Shown: positions 36,437 through 44,496 of the stretch, one piece after another | Numbering within the stretch: position 1 is the stretch's first letter | How the letters are laid out: the number at the start of each line of letters is the position of its first letter | NCBI RefSeq assembly: GCF_014639315.1 | Contig: NZ_BMFY01000013.1 | Location: 1 to 64,000, forward strand | From: Sediminivirga luteola | GTDB taxonomy: Bacteria > Actinomycetota > Actinomycetes > Actinomycetales > Brevibacteriaceae | Direction: 5' to 3' | Length of the DNA stretch: 64,000 nt | Made by a program: the position numbers and the translations under genes | The notes under the pieces: generated by a model | Told to the model about the DNA's origin: nothing | Database searches by the model: none | What the model saw: the letters and a program-made list of their open reading frames with translations, nothing else

Positions 36437-36445
36437 GACTGGACG

Positions 36446-38719
36446 TCAGCCGCGGATCTTCTTCACGATCGTCTCGATGTCCGAGCCGAAGGCCGACTCC
36501 GTGGTCAGATACGTCCAGGTCGAACTCGGCCGCTTCATCCCCAACGTGGGCAGATCGACGCCCTCCGAGGTGAACTCGGCCTCCCGCAGGGCCTCTACCG
36601 AGGCGTCGAGCACATCGGGCCAGAAGCTGTTGAACGCCGCGATCGATTCGGTATTGAACGCCTCGTGCGGGCGCTCCCGCGCTAGCGTGCGCAGGTGGAT
36701 GCCCTCCCGCAGGTCGTTGAGGAACGCCAGATGCTCCACCCAGCGCGAGTCGAGCTGGAACAGGAGAGTCTGCCGGATCGTCTCGTCCAGCACGTTCGCG
36801 CCGTCCTCGCCGATGGTCTCCTCGATCTCCTTCACTCGGTCCGCGCCCAGGCCCTCACGGACCTCGGTGATGCCGTCCTCGCCGGCGCGGATCCCGGCGC
36901 GCCGCTGCAGCACCAGTTCGCGCTGCTTGGCCATCAGCTGGGTGAAGCGCCAGGTGTCCCGGTGCACCGCTGTGTTCTCGCCCTCGGCGATCCGCTGGGC
37001 GTGCTCCACGAGCGCGGCCGCCCGGCGGTTGTCGATCCGGCCGTGTTCATCACCCTCGGTGACGAAACGCTGAGCCTCCGGCACGCGCGTCATCAGATCG
37101 TCCTCCAGCGAGGTGAAGAACACTGAGGTGCCCGGATCGCCCTGGCGCCCGGCGCGCCCGCGCAGCTGATCGTCCAGCCGCGAGCTGGGATAGCGCCCGG
37201 CGCCGATGACCAGCAGGCCGCCCGCCTCGACGACGTCCTCGCCGCCGAGCCGGATATCGGTGCCGCGGCCGGCCATCTGCGTGGAGACCGTCACGGCGCC
37301 GCGCTGGCCGGCGCGGGCGATGATCTCCGCCTCCCGGGAGTCGTCCTTGGCGTTGAGCACCTGCGGCTCGATGCCGCGGGCCGCGAGCTTCTCCGCCAGG
37401 CTCTCGCTCTCAGCGACGCTGCGGGTGCCGATGAGGATCGGACGGCCGCTGCGGTGCTGCTCCACGACCTCCTCGATGATGGCCTTCTCCTTGGACGACT
37501 GCAGCGTGTAGAGCCGGTCCGGCTCGTCGACCCGTTGCACGGGGAGGTGAGGCTCGATGCGGGCGATCTCCAGCTCGTAGAACTCCCGCAGATCGTCCCC
37601 GACGGCCACCGCCGTGCCCGTCATCCCGCAGATCGTCGAGTAACCCATGATGAGCTCCTCGACGGTGATCTGGTCCAGGATCTCGCCGCTGACGCTCGTG
37701 GCCAGCCGCTCCTTCGCCTCCACGGCGGCCTGCAGGCCGTCGGGCCAGCGCTGGAGGTTGGCCACGCGCCCGCGGGATTCGCTGATCAGCTTCACCTCGC
37801 CGTCGACCACGAGGTAGTCCACGTCCTTGGTCACGAGCGCCTTGGCGTAGAGCGCCAGGTTCACCGCGGCGAGCGTCTGGGCGTCCTCGCCGTACAGCTC
37901 GACCTCCAGCCGGCTCTCGACCAGGTCGGTGCCGGCCGGGGTGAGCGAAACGGCGCGACGGTCCTCGGACACCTCGTAGTGCTCGCCCTCGTGCATGCTC
38001 TCCACCAGCGCGGCGATGGCGGCGTCGGCCTCCTCGACCTCTGTGGAGCCGGCCAGGACGAGCGGTACGCGGGCCTCGTCGATCAGGATGGAGTCGGCCT
38101 CGTCGACGATCACGACATCGCGCGCGCCGATCCGCTGCTCCTCGTCCTCGGTGATGAACCGGTCGCGCAGCACGTCGAAACCGATCTCGGTGACGGCGCC
38201 GTAGACGATCTCCTTGGCATAGGCGGCCTGCCTGGCCTCCCGGTCGAGGGCCGAGGTCACGCTCCCGGACTCGACGCCCAGCAGCTGCAGCAGCGGGCGC
38301 ATCCAGTCGTGGTCGCGGTCGGCCAGGTAGTCGTTGACGCTGAGCACGTGCACGGTGCGGCCCTGCAGCGCATAGCCGGCGGCGGCCATCGCACCGATGA
38401 GGGTCTTGCCTTCACCGGTGGCCATCTCCACGACGTGTCCTTCGAGCAGGCCGATCAGGCCCAGGACCTGCGTGTCGTAGGCGCGTTCGCCCAGGGTACG
38501 CTCGCCGGCCTCCCGGGCGAGCGCGGCGAAGCGGTAGATGGCCTCGCGTCCGTCATAGCCGGTGAAGACCTCGCCGGCGGCGGCGGTGAGCTCCTCGTCC
38601 CCGAGCCCGGCGATCTCCTCGCCGAGCTTCTCGATGACCGGCAGCTGGGCGCGGTGCCGGTCCATCCGGCGGGTGACCTCGGTTCCCGGGCGGTTGAGCA
38701 GTTTGGCGAAGAATCCCAT
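36446..38719 (-). CDS. secA2: Accessory preprotein translocase ATPase SecA2
   Basis: 757 aa motor related to SecA but lacking the C-terminal zinc-binding tail and shorter than SecA1 (about 900). Walker A is EMATGEGKTLIGAMAAAG and Walker B is VIVDEADSILIDEARVPLV; the helicase-like C-domain has STQMAGRGTDIRLGG and LRGRAGRQGDPG. In actinobacteria SecA2 exports a subset of proteins with the housekeeping SecYEG; no SecY2 is in the window. The ATG at 38719 has GGAGG at 10 nt; a GTG at 38728 overlaps the previous stop and is possible. Confidence 0.93.
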   Translation of the reverse strand: MGFFAKLLNRPGTEVTRRMDRHRAQLPVIEKLGEEIAGLGDEELTAAAGEVFTGYDGREAIYRFAALAREAGERTLGERAYDTQVLGLIGLLEGHVVEMATGEGKTLIGAMAAAGYALQGRTVHVLSVNDYLADRDHDWMRPLLQLLGVESGSVTSALDREARQAAYAKEIVYGAVTEIGFDVLRDRFITEDEEQRIGARDVVIVDEADSILIDEARVPLVLAGSTEVEEADAAIAALVESMHEGEHYEVSEDRRAVSLTPAGTDLVESRLEVELYGEDAQTLAAVNLALYAKALVTKDVDYLVVDGEVKLISESRGRVANLQRWPDGLQAAVEAKERLATSVSGEILDQITVEELIMGYSTICGMTGTAVAVGDDLREFYELEIARIEPHLPVQRVDEPDRLYTLQSSKEKAIIEEVVEQHRSGRPILIGTRSVAESESLAEKLAARGIEPQVLNAKDDSREAEIIARAGQRGAVTVSTQMAGRGTDIRLGGEDVVEAGGLLVIGAGRYPSSRLDDQLRGRAGRQGDPGTSVFFTSLEDDLMTRVPEAQRFVTEGDEHGRIDNRRAAALVEHAQRIAEGENTAVHRDTWRFTQLMAKQRELVLQRRAGIRAGEDGITEVREGLGADRVKEIEETIGEDGANVLDETIRQTLLFQLDSRWVEHLAFLNDLREGIHLRTLARERPHEAFNTESIAAFNSFWPDVLDASVEALREAEFTSEGVDLPTLGMKRPSSTWTYLTTESAFGSDIETIVKKIRG

Positions 38720-38724
38720 CGCGG

Positions 38725-39420
38725 TCACACCTCCACCGGCCAGGCGCCGCTGACGACTGCCTGGGGATCCTTGGACTGGCGCAGGTAGCGCTGGAAATCA
38801 GCGGCCTGCTCCTGCTTCCACCCGATCTGCATGCTGTGCAACTCCTTCGGCGAGACCTTCGCGATCTTGGGATAGCGCTGCGCGAGGGCCACCGCGATCT
38901 CCACCGCGGCGAGCGCGTCCGCGCTGGCGTTGTGGGCGTCGTCCAGCCGGACGCCGTAGTGCTCCGCGATCGTCCCGAGCGTGCGCTTGCCCTTCCGGTA
39001 CCGGTCGAACTGCTTGTCCAGGACAAGAGTATCCACGATCGCCGGCGCCTCGTCGCCGGTGAGGAACGGCGGGAACCCGTGCCGCAGCAGCTCCGTGTGC
39101 AGCGCGGTCAGGTCGTAGCTGACGTTGTGCCCGATGATGACGCCGCCGGCCGCGGCGACCCGCCGGAACCCGTCCAGCAGCTGCTCCAGCACCGCGGCGA
39201 TCGGCGCGCCGTGCGTGCGGGCGTGCTCGGTCGAGATGCCGTGCACGCGGGTCGCCGCCTCCGGGATCTCACAGCCGGGATCGGCGAGCCAGTCCCGCGA
39301 GCCCAGTGCCTGCGGCCCTTCGAAACCGACCATGCAGGCGGTGACGATCCGGTCGTTCTTCGGGTCGACCCCCGTCGTCTCCAGGTCGAATCCGACCAGG
39401 AAGCCCTCCGTCCAGCTCAT
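38725..39420 (-). CDS. DEDDh 3'-5' exonuclease (DnaQ/epsilon-like)
   Basis: 231 aa. Exo motifs are GFDLETTGVDP (D, E), GHNVSYDLTAL (D) and HNASADALAAVEI (H, D). This is a stand-alone epsilon-type proofreading or repair nuclease; no polymerase domain is present. It is translationally coupled at its start to the 5'-3' exonuclease gene (ATGA) and lies directly before secA2. Confidence 0.92.
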   Translation of the reverse strand: MSWTEGFLVGFDLETTGVDPKNDRIVTACMVGFEGPQALGSRDWLADPGCEIPEAATRVHGISTEHARTHGAPIAAVLEQLLDGFRRVAAAGGVIIGHNVSYDLTALHTELLRHGFPPFLTGDEAPAIVDTLVLDKQFDRYRKGKRTLGTIAEHYGVRLDDAHNASADALAAVEIAVALAQRYPKIAKVSPKELHSMQIGWKQEQAADFQRYLRQSKDPQAVVSGAWPVEV

Positions 39421-40391
39421 GGGCGCTCACCGGAACCTTGGCCTGCGGTCGCGGCCAGCGCATCGTCCTGGGCCGCGAGCAGCCGCGTGGCGGCCGAGCC
39501 GAAACCGTGCTGCTCGGCGAAGGCGAGCAGTCCCTGCCGGTCGCGGGCCGCCGGCAGCGGCGTCGCCAAATCGAAGCCGAGCGGGAGATCGTCGACGGTG
39601 GTCATCACCTGCAGGGTCCTCCTGGCCAGATCGGCGTGTTCGGTGAGCAGCGCGGCCCGGCGCGGGGTGAGCCCGGGGACGGACTCCCCGCGGGCGGCGC
39701 GTGCCGCGGCCGCAAGGACGGATTCCAGGTCGCCGTGAGCGGCGATGAGCTGCGCCGCGGTCTTCTCGCCGATGCCGGGCACGCCGCTGAGCCCGTCCGA
39801 GGAGTCCCCGCGCAGGGCGGCGGCCTCCCGGTAGGCCGGGCCGCCGGGCACCCCGTACTCAGCGGCGAGCACGGCGTCGTCCACGAGCCGGGCCGCGGCG
39901 ATCTGCTTGCCCGGGTACAGCACCCGGACCGCGCCGCCGACCAGCGCGAAGAGATCACGGTCCCCGGTCACCACGATCAGCTCGCGCTCGGCCTGCCGGG
40001 CCTCGGCGGCGAGCGTGCCCAGGACGTCATCGGCCTCGTGACCGACCTGCTCCAGCAGCGGGATTCCCGCCAGGGTCAGCGCGCGGCGGAGGAGCGGCAC
40101 CTGGGGCTCCAGATCGTCCGGCGTCTCAGCGCCGTCACTCCGGTCCTGCCGGACGCGGGCGGCTTTGTATTCCGGCAGGATCCCAGTGCGGAACGCCGGG
40201 CGCCAGTCGGCGTCGAAGGCGGCGACCACCCGGGCGGAGTCAGACCGGCCGATGATCCCGGCCAGCATGTCCAGCAGGCCGCGCACCGCGCCGATGGGAG
40301 CCCCCGAGGGCGAGCGCAGCGAGGAGGGAAGCGCGTAGAAGGCGCGGTAGTACAGCGCCGGCGTGTCCAGCGCGAGCAGCGGTCCGTTCAC
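39417..40391 (-). CDS. 5'-3' exonuclease (PolI-like N-terminal domain)
   Basis: 324 aa. FEN-type fold with LALDTPALYYRAFYALPSS, the acidic AAFDADWRPAFRTGILPEYKA and QVGHEADDVLGTLA, VVTGDRDLFALV and a helix-3-turn-helix GVPGIGEKTAAQLIAAHG. It corresponds to the 5' nuclease domain of DNA polymerase I without polymerase. Homologues occur near helY in mycobacteria (Rv2090). The GTG at 40391 is 7 nt from TAGGGT (minus, 40404-40399), so a leaderless start is likely. Confidence 0.9.
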   Translation of the reverse strand: MNGPLLALDTPALYYRAFYALPSSLRSPSGAPIGAVRGLLDMLAGIIGRSDSARVVAAFDADWRPAFRTGILPEYKAARVRQDRSDGAETPDDLEPQVPLLRRALTLAGIPLLEQVGHEADDVLGTLAAEARQAERELIVVTGDRDLFALVGGAVRVLYPGKQIAAARLVDDAVLAAEYGVPGGPAYREAAALRGDSSDGLSGVPGIGEKTAAQLIAAHGDLESVLAAAARAARGESVPGLTPRRAALLTEHADLARRTLQVMTTVDDLPLGFDLATPLPAARDRQGLLAFAEQHGFGSAATRLLAAQDDALAATAGQGSGERP

Positions 40392-40472
40392 ATGCCCGAC
40401 CCTACCGCCTGGCACGGACGGCGCAGCCACACCCGGCGGAGCGACCCCGGCTGGGTGAGGCACACTTGTCCC

Positions 40473-41621
40473 ATGCCTGCGGACCCGACTGAATCACCCG
40501 AAGCTTCTGCCCAGCGCGCCCATCCGGCCTCCCGGGCCTATCAGGGCGCGGAGATCTACAACCGCGTCGACCCGTTCGCCACCGCGCTCGTGACGGAACG
40601 CGACACCATCGCCTGGCTCGGCTCCGATGAGGCGGTGCGCGTCATCACCGCGGACCAGCCCGTGGACCTGGCCGGCTGTCTGATCGCACCGCCGTTCGTC
40701 AACGCCTGGGCTGAGGTGCCCGCGGGCCCCGACGGGGCCGGCGATGCTGACGAGGCGGCGGCGCTGGCGGCGGCCGGCGGCGTCGAGGTCCTGATGCTGG
40801 TGCACCGGGAGCCCTCGGCCGCGATGGCCGCTGCCGGGCACGGCGAGCGGGCCGACGGGATCGAACTGCGTCACGCGCTGCGCCTGCCCGCCGGGGACCT
40901 GCTGGCCCTGCTTGAGGCCTCAGCCGTGGCGGCGGCCGTGCAGAGCAGCCGGCTGCTCCCGGTGGCCGAGTTCGAGGAAGCCGACGCCGGCCTGCTGCCG
41001 CGGCTGCTGGAGCTCCTGGAACCGGGTCGGGGGCTGGCCTTCGAGGTGCGCGACGAGGCCGGCCTGGCGGCCCTGGTCGCCGCCGGACGCGAACTGGAAT
41101 CGGCCCGGCCGGGAGCCATCGGCGCCGGCGGTCACCGGCTGCGCGCCCATACGCCGCTGGGGGAGCACGCCGAGGCCGTGGCGGCGCTGGGCCTGGCGGT
41201 GACGATCGATCCGCTGGCCGGGCGGCACGACTTCGCCGAAGGCCTCGCCGCCGGAGCGGTCCTGTCGCTGGGCTGGGATCCCGCCCGCAGCCCCTGGGAG
41301 GTGCTCCGTGCGCTCGTCTTCCCGCCCGGAGGCGTGACCGGATCCACGGCGCGGGCGGCCTTCACCGCCGCGACGAAGGGCGGCTGGCGAGCACTCGACG
41401 GTGCCGGGCTGGGCGCCGGGCGGGCGGTGCTCGCGCCGGGTGCCCCGGCCAGCTTCGCGATCTGGGAGGCCGGGGACCTGGTGGTCCAGGCCGCCGATCA
41501 GCGGGTGGCGGCCTGGAGCACGGACCCTCGGGCGGGCACGCCGGGTCTGCCGGACCTGAGTCCCGGCCGCACGCTGCCGCGGCTGCGGGAGTTCGTCATC
41601 GGCGGCCGGAGGGTGATCTGA
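40473..41621 (+). CDS. Amidohydrolase-fold protein lacking the usual metal-binding histidines
   Basis: 382 aa. The overall layout fits the amidohydrolase (YtcJ/imidazolonepropionase-like) group: an N-terminal beta-sandwich (residues 20-60), then a TIM-barrel-like region, a late LGWDPARSPWEVLRAL segment resembling the beta-8 aspartate, and a C-terminal LAPGAPASFAIWEAGD. But where the HxH metal pair should follow LIAPPFV, the sequence reads NAWAEV. It may be a catalytically dead or changed enzyme. CACACT lies 6 nt before the ATG. Function unknown. Confidence 0.7.
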   Translation: MPADPTESPEASAQRAHPASRAYQGAEIYNRVDPFATALVTERDTIAWLGSDEAVRVITADQPVDLAGCLIAPPFVNAWAEVPAGPDGAGDADEAAALAAAGGVEVLMLVHREPSAAMAAAGHGERADGIELRHALRLPAGDLLALLEASAVAAAVQSSRLLPVAEFEEADAGLLPRLLELLEPGRGLAFEVRDEAGLAALVAAGRELESARPGAIGAGGHRLRAHTPLGEHAEAVAALGLAVTIDPLAGRHDFAEGLAAGAVLSLGWDPARSPWEVLRALVFPPGGVTGSTARAAFTAATKGGWRALDGAGLGAGRAVLAPGAPASFAIWEAGDLVVQAADQRVAAWSTDPRAGTPGLPDLSPGRTLPRLREFVIGGRRVI

Positions 41622-41769
41622 GGGTGATCTGAGCCGCCGGATCACGCCGGTTCGTCGCTTCACTCGCACCCGGTGCGGAATCCCACGGCTGTTGTTTAGG
41701 ACAGGTACTGCGGCGGGCCCGTCATCTTCACGAGTGGATAAATCATGAGGATTCCTTATCCGGCACTTC

Positions 41770-41797
41770 ACCAGCGGTGATGTTCGTCACCGCTGGT
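41770..41797. other. Perfect 11-bp stem hairpin
   Basis: ACCAGCGGTGA-TGTTCG-TCACCGCTGGT has a perfect 11-bp stem. No T-run follows on the plus strand. It could end the amidohydrolase transcript, act as an operator upstream of the small-RNA promoter, or stabilise an mRNA end. Confidence 0.55.
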
Positions 41798-41806
41798 CAG
41801 GTCGGA

Positions 41807-41834
41807 TTGCCAACCGAGGCAGATCGAGTAGATT
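41807..41834 (+). promoter_or_regulatory. Sigma-70-type promoter for the candidate small RNA
   Basis: TTGCCA (41807-41812), 16-bp spacer, TAGATT (41829-41834). A transcript would begin at about A41841. This is one of the best matches to the -35/-10 consensus seen in the window. Confidence 0.6.
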
Positions 41835-41840
41835 CGTCTC

Positions 41841-41958
41841 AGCGTCTTCGCCCCGAGAGGGGCGGGGGCTCAGCCCGGCTCGGCGGCCCATAGAAAACGA
41901 AGCACTCCTCTCTCCCGGCGTGCTCGGTCCGAAGGTCGCTGGGCCGGGCTATTTCTTT
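41841..41958 (+). ncRNA. Candidate small structured RNA, about 118 nt
   Basis: The unit runs from a good promoter to an intrinsic terminator with no ORF in it. Hairpin 1 is CGCCCC-GAGA-GGGGCG (41849-41864), a GNRA-type tetraloop on a 6-bp stem. Hairpin 2 pairs 41872-41888 with 41934-41950: 17 bp with no mismatch if three G-U pairs are allowed, which suits RNA. Its 45-nt interior contains an AGCAC/GTGCT mini-stem. The tail ATTTCTTT (41951-41958) completes a Rho-independent terminator. I do not recognise it as SRP RNA, tmRNA, RNase P RNA or 6C RNA. It could also be a long-stem attenuator for ppm1, though ppm1 seems to have its own -10. Confidence 0.55.
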
Positions 41959-42013
41959 GCCCGGGCGTTCTGGCGGTGATGAACTGCGGGCCCCGGCGCG
42001 TTAAGGTTCCCCT

Positions 42014-42778
42014 ATGCCCTCCAGCACCCTCATCGTCATCCCCACCTACAACGAACGGGACTCGCTCCCGCGTACCATCGAGTCCCTGGACCGCGCCGGC
42101 GTGGCGGCCGACATCCTCGTCGTCGACGACGGCTCGCCGGACGGCACGGGGGAGTGGGCGGCGGATCTGTCCGGCCGCCGGGAGGACGTCCATGTGCTCC
42201 GCCGGGAAGGCAAGTCCGGTCTGGGCACCGCTTATCTGGCGGGATTCGGCTGGGGCCTGGAGCGCGGCTACGAAGTGCTCTGCGAGATGGACGCCGACGG
42301 CTCCCACCGCGCCCGCGATCTGCCGGCGCTGCTCGCGGCGGTCGAGGCCGGTGCGGACCTGGCGATCGGCTCCCGCTGGGTGCCAGGCGGCGCGGTCGTG
42401 AACTGGCCGCTTCCGCGCGAGGTGCTCTCCCGGGGAGCCAATATCTGGGTCGGCGCCGTGATGGGCCTTCGCGTCAGGGACGCCACGGCGGGCTTCCGCG
42501 CCTTCCGGCGGCGGGCGCTCGAACGGATCGACTTTGACGAGGTGGAGGCACGCGGCTACAGCTTCCAGGTCGATATGACCCGCCGGCTGGCGGCGGAGGG
42601 CTTCCTCATCGAAGAGGTGCCGATCGTGTTCGTCGAGCGTGAGCACGGCGAATCCAAGATGAGCCGCGGCATCATCCTGGAGGCCATGCGGCTGACCGCG
42701 CGCTGGGGCGCCGAGCACCGCGCCGGGCAGCTCTCCGCGCTGGCCAGCAGGGTCCGGGGCCGCCGGCCCAGACGGTAG
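42014..42778 (+). CDS. ppm1: Polyprenol monophosphomannose synthase
   Basis: 254-aa GT2 enzyme that moves mannose from GDP-mannose to polyprenyl phosphate, the donor for mannosylated lipids and glycoproteins. IVIPTYNERDSLPRTIESL, ILVVDDGSPDGTGEW and CEMDADGSH are the GT2 motifs; FLIEEVPIVFVEREHGESKMS is typical of Ppm/DPM1. No fused or adjacent N-acyltransferase (Lnt) domain is present, unlike mycobacterial Ppm1. TAAGGT 6 nt upstream of the ATG suggests a leaderless mRNA. Confidence 0.9.
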   Translation: MPSSTLIVIPTYNERDSLPRTIESLDRAGVAADILVVDDGSPDGTGEWAADLSGRREDVHVLRREGKSGLGTAYLAGFGWGLERGYEVLCEMDADGSHRARDLPALLAAVEAGADLAIGSRWVPGGAVVNWPLPREVLSRGANIWVGAVMGLRVRDATAGFRAFRRRALERIDFDEVEARGYSFQVDMTRRLAAEGFLIEEVPIVFVEREHGESKMSRGIILEAMRLTARWGAEHRAGQLSALASRVRGRRPRR

Positions 42779-42789
42779 GCTTGGGATTC

Positions 42790-43869
42790 GTGTACAAGCT
42801 CCTGTTCCGCACCGTCTTCGCGCCGATGAGCGCGGAGCGGGCCCATCACATCGGTTTCGGTGCCATCAAGGCCTTCGACCGCGTCCCGGTCGCCAGGGAG
42901 GCCGTGGGACGCGCGCTACGGCCCCGTCCGGAGGAGAGCGCCGAGGTGCTCGGCCTGCGCTTTCCCAACCGCTTCGGCCTGGCCGCCGGTTTCGACAAGA
43001 ACGCCGATGGTGTCCGCGGCCTGGCACGGCTGGGCTTCGGCTACATCGAGGTGGGCACGATCACCGGCCGCGCCCAGCCGGGTAACCCGGCGCCGCGGAT
43101 GTTCCGCTTCACCCGGGATCGTGCGCTGGTGAACCGGATGGGCTTCAACAACGTCGGCGCCGATGCCGCCGCCGTCCGGCTGGCGGACCAGCGCCGGCTG
43201 CTGGAGCGGATCCCCGCGCCGGTGCGCCCCGTCGTCGGGGTCAATATCGGCAAGACCAAGGACGTCGCCGGCCTGGAGGCCACCATCGCCGACTACCGGC
43301 ACTCCACCGGCCTGCTCGCACCGCTGGCGGACTACCTGGTGCTCAACGTCTCCTCGCCCAATACGCCGGGACTGCGGGATCTGCAGGCGGTCGAATCGCT
43401 GCGCCCGCTGATCCAGGCCGTGCAGGAGACCGCCGCGCAGGCGGTTCCGCATCCGCGCAACGCGCTCGGGCACGTCCCGCTGCTGGTGAAGATCGCCCCC
43501 GACCTCGCCGATGCGGATGTGGTGGCCGTGACCGAACTGGCGCTCGAACTCGGCGTCGACGGCGTGGTGGCCTCCAATACGACGATCTCCCGCGAGGGTC
43601 TGCGCACGGATGCCGAACGGGTCGGCGCCGCCGGGCCGGGAGGACTGTCCGGGCCCCCGCTGGCCGGGCGCGCCTGCGATATGGTCCGGCTGATCCGCCG
43701 CACCGCCGGGCCCGGGCTGACCGTCATCGCCGCCGGCGGGATCGAGACCGCCGCCGATGCCCGTGCCCGGCTCGCCGCCGGCGCCGACCTGCTCCAGGGC
43801 TACACCGGCTTCATCTACCACGGGCCGTTCTGGCCCCGGCGCATCGCGGCAGCCGCCTACCCCGGGTAG
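42790..43869 (+). CDS. pyrD: Dihydroorotate dehydrogenase (quinone), class 2
   Basis: FMN enzyme of pyrimidine synthesis that passes electrons to the quinone pool. 359 aa. The N-terminal helical membrane-associated extension (KLLFRTVFAPMSAERAHHIG), GFDKNADGV, NRMGFNNVGADA, the catalytic-serine region NVSSPNTPGLRDLQ and GYTGFIYHGP mark class 2. The GTG at 42790 is 8 nt from TAGGCT (42776-42781), whose TAG is also the ppm1 stop codon. A TTG at 42781 is an alternative start. The 3' end overlaps the convergent DUF3043 gene by 13 bp. Confidence 0.95.
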   Translation: MYKLLFRTVFAPMSAERAHHIGFGAIKAFDRVPVAREAVGRALRPRPEESAEVLGLRFPNRFGLAAGFDKNADGVRGLARLGFGYIEVGTITGRAQPGNPAPRMFRFTRDRALVNRMGFNNVGADAAAVRLADQRRLLERIPAPVRPVVGVNIGKTKDVAGLEATIADYRHSTGLLAPLADYLVLNVSSPNTPGLRDLQAVESLRPLIQAVQETAAQAVPHPRNALGHVPLLVKIAPDLADADVVAVTELALELGVDGVVASNTTISREGLRTDAERVGAAGPGGLSGPPLAGRACDMVRLIRRTAGPGLTVIAAGGIETAADARARLAAGADLLQGYTGFIYHGPFWPRRIAAAAYPG

Positions 43870-44474
43870 GCGCCGCGCTTGACCTGGGGCTTGGGCACCC
43901 GGAAGCGGCGCATCTGCAGGGCGCGCATGACGGCGTAGAACGTCAGCCCGCGCTCGAGGGAGTCCTCGCCGAACTTCTCCCGCAGGCGCTTCTTCAGCGC
44001 CCTGGACATCAGGAAGCCGTCCACCACGAGCAGCAGCACCAGGCCGTAGACGGTGATGTTCGCGGCGATCTGCACCTGGACGTTGTTGAACATCCCCACG
44101 ATCAGGATGAGCAGGGCCACCGGGATGAAGACCTCACCGATGGAGAACCGCGCATCCACCCAGTCGCGCACGAACCGGCGCTGCGGGCCGCGGTCGCGCG
44201 GCCCCAGGTAGCGCTCCTCACCGTTCATCAGGCCGATCCGGGCGCGTTCGCGCTCGGTGCGCAGACGTTCCTTCTCTTCCTTGGTGCGGGGCTTGCGCCG
44301 CGGCTGGGCGAGCGGCTGCTTCCTCGCGGCCTCCCGCTCCTTCCTGGTGGGCGTCGGCCGGTTCTTCTTCTGCTCCGCGGCGCGGCGCTCCTCTTCGGAG
44401 ACGGCGGCCGGCGTCACGGCCTCGTCCACGGGCGCGGCCGCTGCCGCCTCTGAGTCCTTCTTACGTCCAAACAC
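43857..44474 (-). CDS. DUF3043 family membrane protein
   Basis: 205 aa. Residues 1-85 are very charged (Lys, Arg, Glu), then the DUF3043 signature RYLGPRDRGPQRRFVRDWVDARFSIGE, then two membrane helices (about 118-135 and 140-158) and a basic C-terminus. Function unknown, conserved in actinobacteria. It starts with a GTG 8 nt after TAGTAT on the minus strand, so it is probably leaderless. Confidence 0.88.
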   Translation of the reverse strand: MFGRKKDSEAAAAAPVDEAVTPAAVSEEERRAAEQKKNRPTPTRKEREAARKQPLAQPRRKPRTKEEKERLRTERERARIGLMNGEERYLGPRDRGPQRRFVRDWVDARFSIGEVFIPVALLILIVGMFNNVQVQIAANITVYGLVLLLVVDGFLMSRALKKRLREKFGEDSLERGLTFYAVMRALQMRRFRVPKPQVKRGAYPG

Positions 44475-44479
44475 CCGGC

Positions 44480-44488
44480 CATACTACC
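44480..44488. promoter_or_regulatory. Overlapping divergent -10 elements between DUF3043 and M20 genes
   Basis: Only 22 bp separate the two start codons. TAGTAT on the minus strand (44488-44483) and CATACT on the plus strand (44480-44485) share bases, so both transcripts could start from one symmetric element. Confidence 0.45.
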
Positions 44489-44496
44489 GTGGGGGC

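Larger units (their letters stand above)
41622..42013. other. Intergenic region: hairpin, candidate small RNA unit, ppm1 promoter
   Basis: 392 bp without a protein gene. It contains an inverted GGATAA/TTATCC (41736-41761), a perfect hairpin (41770-41797), a sigma-70-like promoter (41807-41834), the candidate RNA (41841-41958) and TAAGGT (42002-42007) 6 nt before ppm1. These elements are listed separately. Confidence 0.7.
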
